Shown here in pieces: positions 36,801 to 48,600 of a stretch of DNA of 64,000 bases (position 1 is its first letter; each line of letters opens with the position of its first letter). The position numbers and the translations under genes were made by a program. The notes under the pieces were generated by a model. The model had not been told where the DNA came from, did no database searches, and saw only the letters and a program-made list of their open reading frames with translations. The DNA comes from Pyrocephalus nanus. Lineage: Eukaryota; Chordata; Aves; Passeriformes; Tyrannidae. The stretch lies in the NCBI GenBank assembly GCA_038380795.1, contig CM076266.1:37337425-37401424 (forward strand). The letters run 5' to 3'.

Positions 36801-39800
36801 ATCTGTTTCTTTGAGAGTCTAAAAATAAACTGATCTATACTGTACTGACTGTACTGTAAAACAGTGAGTCAGATCAAGGAGTCAATTTTAGGCTATGAAG
36901 TAAGCCATATCCTGATTTAAAGGCTATAGCTGGTAGATAGAATAGACAAGTTTTCTCAGTGTAATAATATGGGGACCTAAAGGAGATGGAAGAAGGACAG
37001 AGAAATCCTTCAATGATGGGAGGAAAATCAGCACCTCTGAGAAACGTCTTGCCCTTCTGTGATGAAAATGCAGCAAGAATAGAAAAATATAACAATAACG
37101 AAAAATAAGAATAATAACTAATAAATTGAAAATTCTTTAAATTTAGTTAGAGCTGAAGATAAAGGGATAAACAAAAGTGATGCAGTGGCAGAAATTGTGA
37201 CAAAACAAGCACAGAGGTGCACATATGAGGCAGGAGCCTCACACTGTGAGATTACACAGTGGGGGTAATCTCTCCAATTCTGACACCAGCCTACAGCTCC
37301 TTATCATCCTTTATTTTATTTTCTGGCTGTTAAACTGTGAAAGATTCCCCTCTCCTTAAATAATCCATGTTCAAAGTGGGCAGTGATGTGTGCAAGCAGG
37401 ATTTCAAGTACTGAAAAAATTAGCAGAATATGTATAATCTGGTTCATGCTTGCAGAAGCTCACACCTTTTTACACCTTTCTTGCAGCATCATTCTGGTAT
37501 AAGGAGCAGAAATCAGGCACTTCCATTTTACCTGTTACACCATTATTAAGAGGCAATAGTTCTTCATTTTTTTCAGGTTAATAGATGGAAATGAAATCTT
37601 GTGACACTTGGTAAGTCACTTCTGTTATCAAGGCACATCTTGTTTCTACAAAAATGAAAAACGTATTTTTTCTTATCATGATATGGTATTTATTTCTGTA
37701 ACAGGAGACACCACGGTACACCAGAAAAGAGGGATTACTGGAATGGCCCTTGATTAAAAAGGGCTAGATCATTGGGTTCAGTTTGTGGAATCATGTGTAC
37801 TTTCAAAATCCAGGTCCACACAGATATTTTTCAGATTGTGTAATATGAGCATCTGCATTTTGATCAGAGCACACTGTGTCACACTAGTTAATATGCTGGT
37901 ATCTTAAAAATTATGTAACAGTATATTCACTTATAAGAAAAAAAATCTAATTTCTCAATGAATTGGCAACTTCATGCAATATCACCAGTTGTTCACATAT
38001 ATGACCTGTAGATTTAAGGGCAGGGTGTTTTTAAAAAACTGGAATATTATTATAATATTTTTGTCTGCAGTTGAAGATCTATATGCATGTATTTAGAAAG
38101 CCACAGTGGGGGACAAAAGAGAGAGAGAAAACAAAAACCATCTTTAAATATGAATTTGGTGCAAGGTCGGACACCATCCTCTCCAATGCAGTTCTCAATC
38201 AGGCAGTGATTTCACTATATGGTATTTACAACCCAAAAGAAGTTTGCCAGAAGAATCACCTCTGTCCAACAGGCCAGCAGGATTTTGATTTTATATAGTT
38301 TGAATGCTGCCAAGTGTGCTCAGATTAATTCATCATCTTTTTGTGCTGTTATAAGCATAAATTTAGCCTGAGCTTAAGTGCAATTATAAAACAGGAAGCA
38401 TTGCATGCTTTGTTGAGAATTAAAGCCACAGGTGCCTACCATATTTACACTAACAATCATTAAAATTTTAAAGTTCTACAGAAACAAACCTGAAAACTGT
38501 GGCAACCTGTAAAATGTAATAAATAATTCTTCTCAGAGCACAAAATATTCTATAGATGACCAGATTTTCATATATATTTAAGTACCTTTTATGAAGCCAA
38601 AATGCTGTTCATGGGGCACTAATGTAACAGAAATTCCATCCCATAGGTGACTCCTAAAATTCTGTACAGAAGTCACCAATCACAACTAAATGTTTCATTT
38701 CTTTGAACAGAAGTTTTGTAAGAAATATTTCTATTATATCAGGTGCCGATTGCCCTTCCTTGGTACATTTATTGATGCAAACTCTATTTATTAGAGAGTT
38801 ATTTTTGCAAGAGAATTTTTAATTTAACTTTTGAAGTATGATGTTAAAAAGAAAATTTTACTTTTTGTTATTACAGCTGTGGCGTCCAACAGCCATCCAG
38901 ACTACAATTGACATTAGTTCTCTTGCACAGAGCAGAATGATTAAAAAAAAAAAAAAAAGGAAAAACACAACAGCTTTCCTGATCTAACTTGTTGAGAGCA
39001 AATATGAGATATGACTCTGGTAGCTGGCACTAAGATTTTTTTCACATCTGACATCCAATACATGCCAGATAAGTCCAGCAGTTTGGCTGATCTCTTTGTC
39101 TGACACGAAAGCAGAAGAAGGATTTGGATAATAGCTTATTGGCTTTGCTCTCAGGAACAATACATCCAGAATTCTCTCAACATCCTCAAGTTAAAGCATG
39201 TGTGAAGTGTTAATGCTTAACTTACAAAAAGGGTCTTTGAGCACTGGGTAGTGCAAATAAAATAATATTAGAACTAAAAAGCATTTTCTAAGGACCAGCT
39301 TCTCAGCACCTCTGATCTACAGGTGACACGGATACTCTAATCTTCTACCAACAGAAAACAAGGGGCTCCCTCAATACTTCTGTCCTGATAAAACCCCTAG
39401 AGTTCAAATGGATTTTGGATGTCATCTCCAAGTCACACTAATGGAGACAACCCACAGCTCACACCTTCTCCATGCACAGGGTGGGCCCCCTCAGCTCCCA
39501 CATTGCAGCTGATTTCCACATTGTCTCCAAAAGCCAGCCCACAGGTTCCTGTCACCTAACTGTTAACTCAGGCTCTGCAGCTCCCCAGGACTCCTGTGTT
39601 CAGGACAGCGATGTGCCGCCACTCTGGTGACATAAGATAAATGGGTCAGACCTGTCACAGTAACAGAACATGATGATACTTTCAACAGGAAACTACAAGC
39701 AGGAAGGACAGTGCACCGTGTAAATGTTAGACGGGATAAGCATGACAAAGCTGCAGCCAAGTAGTGGCAATTTTCTGACCAAGTGCAATAGAAACCACAG

Positions 39801-40025
39801 AGCTGGTAATAGATATTCTCATAGAAGAGAATGCAATGTTGACAGGAGCCTGAGAGGAAAATCCCAGCAAAGTCCATGTGAATGTTTTCTATGTCTTCTA
39901 TTCAAGACAGGAGGCGAGTATCTCTCTTTCTCTACAAATGTATTGCCTTTTGTACATCATTCCCCAAAAGTAGTAATTTCCATTTTCTTCAAAGGATTCT
40001 CTACAGATTGCAATTCAATAGTACA
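33859..40025. other. Unique non-coding stretch
   Basis: No gene is supported over about 6 kb; frames are at most 119 codons. A purine/pyrimidine patch at 37490-37520 (GGTATAAGGAGCAGAAATCAGGC) vaguely recalls an old amniote repeat. A 16-base A run lies at 38943-38958. Everything else is AT-rich single-copy-like DNA. Confidence 0.55.
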
Positions 40026-40026
40026 G

Positions 40027-40059
<33 letters not shown>
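40026..40059. repeat. Compound microsatellite (TA)n(GA)n
   Basis: An AT dinucleotide tract of about six units passes directly into an AG tract of about ten units, then A and G runs. It is the clearest dinucleotide microsatellite of the window and would be expected to vary in length between individuals. Confidence 0.95.
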
Positions 40060-40061
<2 letters not shown>

Positions 40062-42503
40062 AGGGGGAAAAATAAATGTCTAGTTTTCATTTTTACCTGG
40101 GACAGTTTCACTGTGTCAAGGGCAGCATGTAGCTCTCCTTGACCGGTTGTAGGACTTAGAGCAACCACTAAAATGTGTGAATGTATTGTAACACTTAAGA
40201 TGTCACAGGCCAGCTAGAATCACACCAAGTCAAATACTTGATTTTATTGCCTGGTATATTAAAAGCCATAATCTCCCACAAACACTTCAACTGCTTGGCA
40301 CAGAAACAGAATTTAAAAAAAAGTAGATTACACTTCCTTCTGGTATCCAGTGTTAATCTACCTAAAAATAAACCCTGTGCATCTCTATACAACAAGATGG
40401 GTAGTCGGAATGAATATGAACAAGGGGTTTCCAATGTCTACATCTATGGGATGCCTTTGTTGTACAAACATACTGATTTTATGCATCTCTTCCAATTGTT
40501 TCTTCTCTCCAGATGATGAAGTAAAGCCCTGGAAATATATCTCAATACTACAGCCAGCTGCTTCAAGAATTCACACTTATGAATTCTCTGTAGAATGTCT
40601 GTCTAATTTTTAGAGAGAGATACTTTCATGGATATGAAGAAAATGGATACAAAAACACAACTGGAAAGATATTATAGGTAGACTGTAACTCAAGATTTGA
40701 ATGCAGCATTCACTGCTCCCACATCCTGTCCTCTTCACATAAGCTCCCTGAGGAAAACATGCATAACTTCAAATGCAAAGTTTACAATGGGGCTTGATCT
40801 CTAGGATCTGAAACACTCTTGATTTGAACTCAGAAGCCAGTTGTGGGTCATCATAAAATTACTGCCCACCCAAGGAGAAACGTTACTGCACAGGCTGTGC
40901 ATCAAACAATAAAATTAAGAAACGCAATTTCTCCCCTTGAAAAATCCATCTTCCTAACATATCTACCCAGCTGTCATACATCAAAATTTCATAAAAGATT
41001 AGTTTTTCTGCATCAGTCTACATTATACAACCTCTTCAATGGATTTCTCTCTCACCACATCAGATTCTAATCTGATATGCAGATATCCCTTTTCTGTTGA
41101 TGGTTACATGCACTTCTTCCAACCTGTATAGGAAGGTTAGCAGCACAAAAGGCTAACACTTCACATACACCGTGATAAGAGCATGGATCCCTCCTGGGGA
41201 AAAAACACAGAGTTCAAAAAGGAATTATGCTCTTTACCCTTTAATAACTCTGTGAGTACAGATAAAAGAAAGCATCAACTGTACCTAATAATGACCAGCA
41301 GAAGAAAACAGCAATAAAGCTGGACCCGAGAGCCACAGAGTGATAACCTACAAGTCAAGAGTATCCAGAAAGGGTGCAGGGCCAGGTTAGTGTCTTTTTT
41401 GCTCCTCAGGTACAGCTGAGAACTCTTGACTAGGCAAAAGTACATGGTAAACTGCATCATAATCATCACAACAGACTACTGGCAACCACTGCTGGAATGC
41501 TGCAGAGCCCTCCCAGCCTTAGGTAGAAAGGAAATAGTTAAAAAAAGGTATCTTTTACATATATTTCCTAAACTGCACTACAGGATCTTCAGGTATCATC
41601 TATCTGGGTTTTGGCAAAACCTATCTTGCTTTCCCTTGCTGATTTTGTGAAATAAGTGTTACAACTCAGCACGGGCAATGAGCAGAACACCACGGAGAAT
41701 AGAGCCTGGAAAGAGAAACAATCAGTTAACACTAACTACTTCTCAAGAAGTCTGCACAGAAGCCATGCATACAGAGACCTTTATGACTGCAGCATGTCTT
41801 TGCTCATTATTCACAAATATGGGGAAGTAATGAGTATTTATAAAAATCCCATAAAAGGTATCCATTTTTTTTATTCCATAAATGAGTAATGACTTGATCA
41901 TTTAGAACCCATGAGTCATAAGTTTTCTCTTGTAAATAGGATAAGATCAAATCCCATGGCAACATGTTCAGTCATATTTAAGACTTAATTGTGTATTTTT
42001 CCCCTTTTTTCCTCTGCCTTCCACCTCTGGAGTATTCTCTGCCTTATACTATTCTCTAATTTATAACAACTCGGTCTCATCTACAATACATAAAAACACA
42101 GACCCTGATTTTTTTAAAAAAAGATGTTAGAGAAAAAAAAACAAAGCACACTGAACCCCTTCTACTGGGATCCATTCATTCAAAATGCTCATGGTCCTGC
42201 TGTTCCCAGCTGACACAGACAATGGGAATGCCAGCATATCAAATCTGTTTGGTGGGATTTTTTACTGTTGCTGTTATTTCCCACCCCACCCCTGGCCCAA
42301 GGAAAAGGAGAATTGCCTGTAGGCTTTAATCATGATGCAGTACTCATGGGTTGCTACTCAGATACTCCATGTCTGGAAGGTAATTTAAAAAAAAAATCTT
42401 GAGAGAAAATATTTTAGATTTCATTGCTCCCTTCTATGTCTGTGCTTTGGGGAAGAACAACCAACAGTCACATTTTTCAATGCCATTTGAGCAGAGTTGA
42501 ACA
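40060..42503. other. Unique non-coding stretch
   Basis: No gene, transposon or RNA gene is recognised. Open frames are at most 92 codons and overlap on both strands without any motif. Confidence 0.55.
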
Positions 42504-42535
42504 CACAAATCCCATTATTGTTAATGGGATTTGTG
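42504..42535. repeat. Perfect 14-bp inverted repeat, 4-base loop
   Basis: CACAAATCCCATTA is followed by a TTGT spacer and then its exact reverse complement. The core resembles the CCCATTGACTTCAATGGG-type palindrome of an old amniote dispersed repeat, and the right flank (CACATAATCCTGAATAC) also runs along that repeat's remembered flank. It could form a stable hairpin. It lies inside a 95-codon open frame (42424-42711) that shows no other sign of coding. Confidence 0.85.
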
Positions 42536-44860
42536 CACATAATCCTGAATACTTTGAACACTCTCCCATGAAGTTTCTTCCAACCCCTCAAGAAGCAGGA
42601 ACAATTCTACGTTATTTAAACATAATCTCACTGACAGGTAATTTTGTGACACAAAATTTATTGCTGGCTTGTCCTTTGAGGGCATGTTTCACCATTAATG
42701 TTTCCTTTTAAAAACTTTAGCATACATTAAATGCTCATACCAAGCTTCCTGGTGTTTTCCTTGGAAAACCTTGCTTTCTGTGGTATTTCGCATTATCCAA
42801 ATCCCTCTTTACTTCACCCTCCTCCTCTTCAAATATACAGGACACCCTTGAAAATGAAAGATTTGATCTCCAAAGACCCTACTGGTCAAATATTCTTTTA
42901 AATAAACCCTTTACAGTATTCACCTATTACCTCAGACATTCATGTGGTATAAATTTTAAATAAACGTCTACCAGCTTGCAATTGATCAAGTGAGCTAGGG
43001 CCCATGAATTTAACATGACTGCTTCTGCAGGCTGCCTCTTACAACCTACCATTTGCCACTAGACTTCAAGGTGGCCATTAACAAAGCAGGCCACGGGCTG
43101 ATGGTCCTACAGGCTAAAAGGCTATCTTGGATATCAAGATACTCTGCTTTGGCTTCCAGCCCTTCTGTAACACAAGTGGCTTTAGCTCATCTGCATTTAT
43201 GTCAGTGAGTCATTTGGAGATCTCAGACATACCTTTGAGATGGTGAATTGCTGAAACAGGTCATGCCATCAATTAACACAAAAAACAAGGTAATTTCCTA
43301 CATGTGAACAGACAATCGTACTGGAAGGAGGAAATTAAAAACACCATTATGTCACATGGCCCAGCAAGGCTGGAGCACAGCTATTGCACAGATAACAGTC
43401 ATAACACATTAGAAACACACAAGCTAGGACTTGATCACGGGTGCTTAGTATACATCATCATTACCTTAGAGGGAAGGATCTCAAGTTCTAATAGGAAAAG
43501 TATCTGATGAGATGAAAAGTTAAGAATAGGACCCACGTAGCTAACTTAAAATACTCGGGGTGTTCTCGTGGCCGCAGTGCCAGGAAGGGTTTCAATGAAT
43601 AAGGCTTGTGCTGTCACTCTGCCAAGGACGTCCAGCGTTACACCAGGGTGAAATAACTGAAATCAGCAAATGGGGCCGACATGATACTGTACATAGTCTC
43701 TCCAAGAGACCTGCTTCTGTTGTTTCCAAGGTTTTTCACCCCTGTGGTTCCTAAGGAGAGGGTTTTTTTAATTGTTATCAGGACTTTAAATTTTAAAAAT
43801 ATAAATTTTACTTAAAGGATTGTTATTAATATCATTAAGACATTCCCCAGGACACAAACCATTTATTGGTTCAAGATTATTACCAGTTGACAAAAAGGTG
43901 ATGAGGTTAAGTACAGGGAAGGACTTCACCTGCAGAGAGGACAGCTCAAAAAACAATATAGAAAAATAGGATTTCTCCTAGATCTTTTTCCAGGAAAGAG
44001 CAGAAAACAATACTCCCTTCAGTAGACCATAGTGAGAAGAAAATAGATCCATTTTCTGGAGTACAAGCAGGAATCCAATCAGTTGAATGCCTTATTTCCC
44101 TATTGCCAGCCACTCTTAAAAAACAGATCTGACAAGCTGAACTGAAAGTTCTGCCCATGTAGTTCTCTGTCTCTTGCCCCCACCGGCACAGGTTGCTTCC
44201 CTGCCAGAGATGGAGGAAAACTCTAGTATATTCCTACTTCAATGTCTCTGCTTCTCCTACCCAAAGACCACTGGAGGGTGGGAGATTTAGTCCTCACACA
44301 AAGTATGATACAAGCTGAAAAGAAGTGAACTAATGTAGGAGAAAAAGGTTGCTCAGGTTTTCTGCTGGGACTCACATTGCTGTTGATGGCTTGAAGAACA
44401 GCTGCAGCCTCCGACCCTCAGAAATGCCAGTATAAGCTTTGTAAGGCAAATCTCACACTGAGAATCAGAGTTAGATACAGCTGATCTTACTAGATTGAAT
44501 TCAAGTGTAAATCTTCCACTAACATAAATTAAAACAAGGTTAGGTCCACAATTTATTAGAAAAACATAACACTGAATAAACAAGTAAAATACACTATATA
44601 TAAAAATATTTTATGACAAGGTGTTTTCTCCCTTGTGGGAAAAATTATTTCCGGATTCAAACACATCACAGTAATGTACGATTCTGCAGTAAATACCATC
44701 TGAGGATCTTAAGTGCAGTCTGCTGGCAAACCTGCTTTCCAGAAATCATTGCCTTTCCCATCCAAAGGGAGTCTTAAAAGGCTACTCTAGAAAATCACAG
44801 AGTATTTCCATTCTGTACCATCTTGATCATCTCCATCATCACCACAAAGCTATTAGTGCA
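42536..44860. other. Unique non-coding stretch
   Basis: Nothing recognisable. Short frames only, at most 76 codons to the right of the inverted repeat. There is no transposon end, RNA gene or simple repeat beyond short A/T runs. Confidence 0.55.
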
Positions 44861-44904
44861 TGTACACACACATGCAAAAGCACACCAACACACACACATG
44901 CATA
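44861..44904. repeat. Interrupted (CA)n tract
   Basis: TGTACACACACATGC, then CACACCAACACACACACATGC, form a degraded CA microsatellite. It is short and broken, so it is probably fairly stable now. Confidence 0.7.
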
Positions 44905-45650
44905 GGAATAACGAGGGCAATGGAAAATACACTCCATCTTTGCTCACTTATTCCATACACAGGTTAATTTCTAAACCACAGGGGAGCAAGTGTTTTATAA
45001 AGCACTCTTATTCTACAACTACATGCCCTTGCTAATGAAGAGTTAGCAGCACAGCCATCACTATCAAAAGCACTAACTTTTAGATTAGTAGCAGTTGGTG
45101 ACTTAGTCATTCATTTTTCATTTTAAGAAAACCTTTTTAAGACTGCACTCCTATTTTCAGTAGGACCATAAATGCACTTCTCATGTTTTTATTTTATTTA
45201 TTCTGCCCTGGGGATTTGAGTCCCTCTTTGCAAGCAATAAATTTTTCTTTAAATCTTTTTGGTAATAATATATCTTAAAATTAATCAGACGAGGGGAGCA
45301 TAAACGCAGATCTCCTCTCCAAGTGTTTTGGCAAAGCATCACTGCTACATGGCGTTTGTAATCAACTTCTGGTCACTAAGCAGAGTGCTAACAACCTCTG
45401 CAAAAGGGGAAAGCCACATGTGTCAAAACATGGCTTTCACCCCTCCGCTTCACACCACCCCCATCTTCCACACAGGGCTACCTTACCCTTGCCACAGTAT
45501 AAATTAGTAAGGAGGAAAGCAAGAAGGAAAGACAGACAGATAGAAAGAGACACTACGGCAGCTTTTAAAATTGTTGCTGTAAAGGATTTATCTGAAGGTC
45601 TGAAGGGACAGCACTCAGTACTTGACAGAATGAATTACAGCGGTTAGTGG
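44905..45650. other. Unique non-coding stretch
   Basis: No gene or transposon is recognised; frames are at most 75 codons. Confidence 0.55.
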
Positions 45651-45679
45651 GGGAAGGAGGAGGAGGAGGAGAGAGAGAG
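45651..45679. repeat. Purine microsatellite (GGA)n(GA)n
   Basis: A run of GGA triplets passes into GAGAGAGAG. It is a short all-purine tract next to a locally GC-richer patch (about 45800-46080) that holds no recognisable gene. Confidence 0.85.
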
Positions 45680-48600
45680 CAGCTTGGGAGGAGAAAATCT
45701 CCAAAGTCTCATGTCTAAAATGCTCTTGGAAAATTGCCAGTTACCAGTTCAGAACAATGTTGACATTTAGCCTTTTTCTAATCAGCATTGTCTGTCACCC
45801 AGGGCAGAGATTCCTGCTGTATGACGGAGCTCCTCTGCAACTGGCAACAGCGTCCTCCTGACAGTCTGCCCTTCTCTGCCCATGACCACTGGCACCCAAC
45901 CCCACACCCCTGTTCCACCACATCAGTTTTAACACCTCAGCAGAAGGCTGGGGCACACAGTGACTGTATCTTGGGGCTGATGTGTACAGTGGGGCAGGGC
46001 ACAAAAGGAATAGCTGGCTTTAGGAGACTAAACCACCGCCCATGCTCCCCAGTTGTGCTCCTGAGAAGGGCAGGTTCTGTTTAAAAGAAATGCAGTAGTT
46101 GCCATAAACTGAAATATCGCATATGGCATCCAAACCCTTAAAGATAGATAAATTCAAGTACTGGGTTTTAATTTGACTGAAGTGATGTTGCAGAAACCTT
46201 CCGTTTTACTTGTTTACCAGTTTCTGGCTTTTTCTCTTTTTTGAGAGAAAAAATAGAAATAAACAAAGATGACAGAACTGCAGGAAATAAAGTTTTTAAT
46301 GGCTAATAATAACTGTTCCCATTGTTTACAAATCAGTTCAACACTCTTAGACCTCTGACAAGCTCGGTGTCATTCACTGTGAAGATCAGAGAAGCACAGC
46401 GCGAGGCCAAGCTACATCGTGTTTTGTCCATCATCACAGGACAAAAAAAAAAGCTTGGCACAAGCCAGCCTTAAACTGCTGTCAGCTCAGAAACATCAGG
46501 GCTGGAAAAGGTCAGAGAGCACTATGGAGCTGGCACTGATAGAGCGAGATAAGGGTCGCTGCACAGCGATTGCCTGCCTGAGCTATCACAAAAGTAATGG
46601 CAGAGAGAGGGAGGAAAGCACTGCCAGCACAGGGCAGTGAGCTCTGCAGCAGCTGGCTGTCATCATGGACGCTTAGGGACCAGTCCCACTGACATGTCAG
46701 GGGAGGTCCCTTGCGACAGGAGGAGGAAGATTTTTCTTTCTTCATCCTTAATACAAATACCCCATTTAAAGACAGCAGCTAAGCAGCTGATTGATTTAAA
46801 TTCAGTTCTATAGTCACAGTGATTTCAACTGCATTGAGTTTGTTTGTATGGAAGTGAATGTGACTACATGAACATCAAATTGGGTAAACGCAGGATTAAT
46901 GTTATGGCTCAGTAAACATAAGTAAATTCATAAGTTATTTAGGAATATAATAATTTTTCAGTGAAATTAAAAAACTTCTTTTAAGCGTTGGTAAACTTCT
47001 CAAGAATATCCTTCAACTCAGCTTTCTGAATGACCTCAAGCAATGAGACTACTGACAAGTATATTTGTACAGTGTAAGTTCTTGCAAAACTGTGCAATAC
47101 AGCAGTAAGTTATTTCAGCTTGGTTTCACTGCAAGCAGGTAAGTAGTGCTGTAAAACCAGTAGAACACGTGAAGTTTGCACATCCCTGAGTATTTACAGT
47201 GCACGGGCAGATGCCCTGAAACTTAAAACAGACATTTTCAGCTGTATCAGACCTGGACATAGACCTAGCTCTGGGAAAATCTGAAGAGAAAAAGCCCCTG
47301 TGAAACACAAATTTGCAAAAGCCTCAAAAATAGTTTTGACTTAAATCTTACACCATTTTCAGTCTTGCTCCTCTGTCCTGACAAGTTTCATCCCATGACA
47401 AAATTCTTTCGAAAGCTTCTCCAAGATTTTGACAGGCCAGACACGAAACAAAACCAATCTATCCATTTACAGATTTCAAAGCAAAATAGTAGTCATGGTT
47501 ATGGTTTGAGAAACGGTGTTAAATGGGCAGTGATTGTGAATAGCGGGGAATTAAGCATTGTACTGTCTTTGTCTCGATCTTCAGACCTAGGTCCTGATGA
47601 TACAATAGGAACCACACACGTCAGTCCTTGACTCAGGCTTTGGGAAAGGGAAAGAGTATGTCTGAAATATGATTTGAGAGGAAGAAGTCAGCTGTGGCAA
47701 ACTCAGACACAGTTAAAAAGCAGTTCTTTAGAGGAACTTTGGTTCTTTAAAATACGTTTTTAATTTTGTTCCCAAATTTGTCAGCATTTATCAAAGCCAC
47801 CATTTAATAAATTTTCTAGAATTCATCTTCCATTTTCCAAAGTTTAAATGAATAGCTTCATTCTACTTTGGGTAACATTGTTTAATTCCCATATTTTCAT
47901 CTTTCCTAACTTTCAAACTTATCAATCTTTTAAGAGGCAACAAAAACAAAACAAGGGGAAACAAGGACATTAAATACACTTGGAAGAAATCTACATCCTG
48001 ATTCCAGATAGAGAGGAAGAGCAAACGTGAATGGAGAAAAAAAGCAGAGGAGGTTCAGGGAAATCCATCTAGGACAAGATGAAGAAATATAAGAAAATAT
48101 CTATCCCCTGTGTCAGAGCTGATAAACAATTCTCTCGAACAGTGACATGGGCCAGAAAATCCTGTGTCTTGTGCTATTTTGTGTTTCACAGAGTAAATTC
48201 TGTAGAAAAGACCAGGAAGAGACTGGTATAAAAAAACAATATTGTGGCAATTCTACTAGACCAACCTGACAAAGAAAAATTAATTTATTCAGCACAAAAT
48301 GATCTTTCTAGGTGCACTGTCTTTCAAATGCAGATGCCAGTGCTCAGTTCTCACAGAAACTGAGAGTCTTGTTAGATTTGATTATGGCAGCTTGGTCCCC
48401 AAAAGGGGTGTAATGAGTAACAGAGAAGTTTTAGCGATACTGAAACCAATAAAAGTTTTTCCAGTAGCTTCCCTGGCACTAAGTATCAGTTGGAGAAGCT
48501 GATTTCTAAATTATTTCAAAACAGTGAGATATTTATTAGATCTATATTAGTTATTCTCCAAATTCTCCACATACATTCACATTGGCGCATACACTCATTA

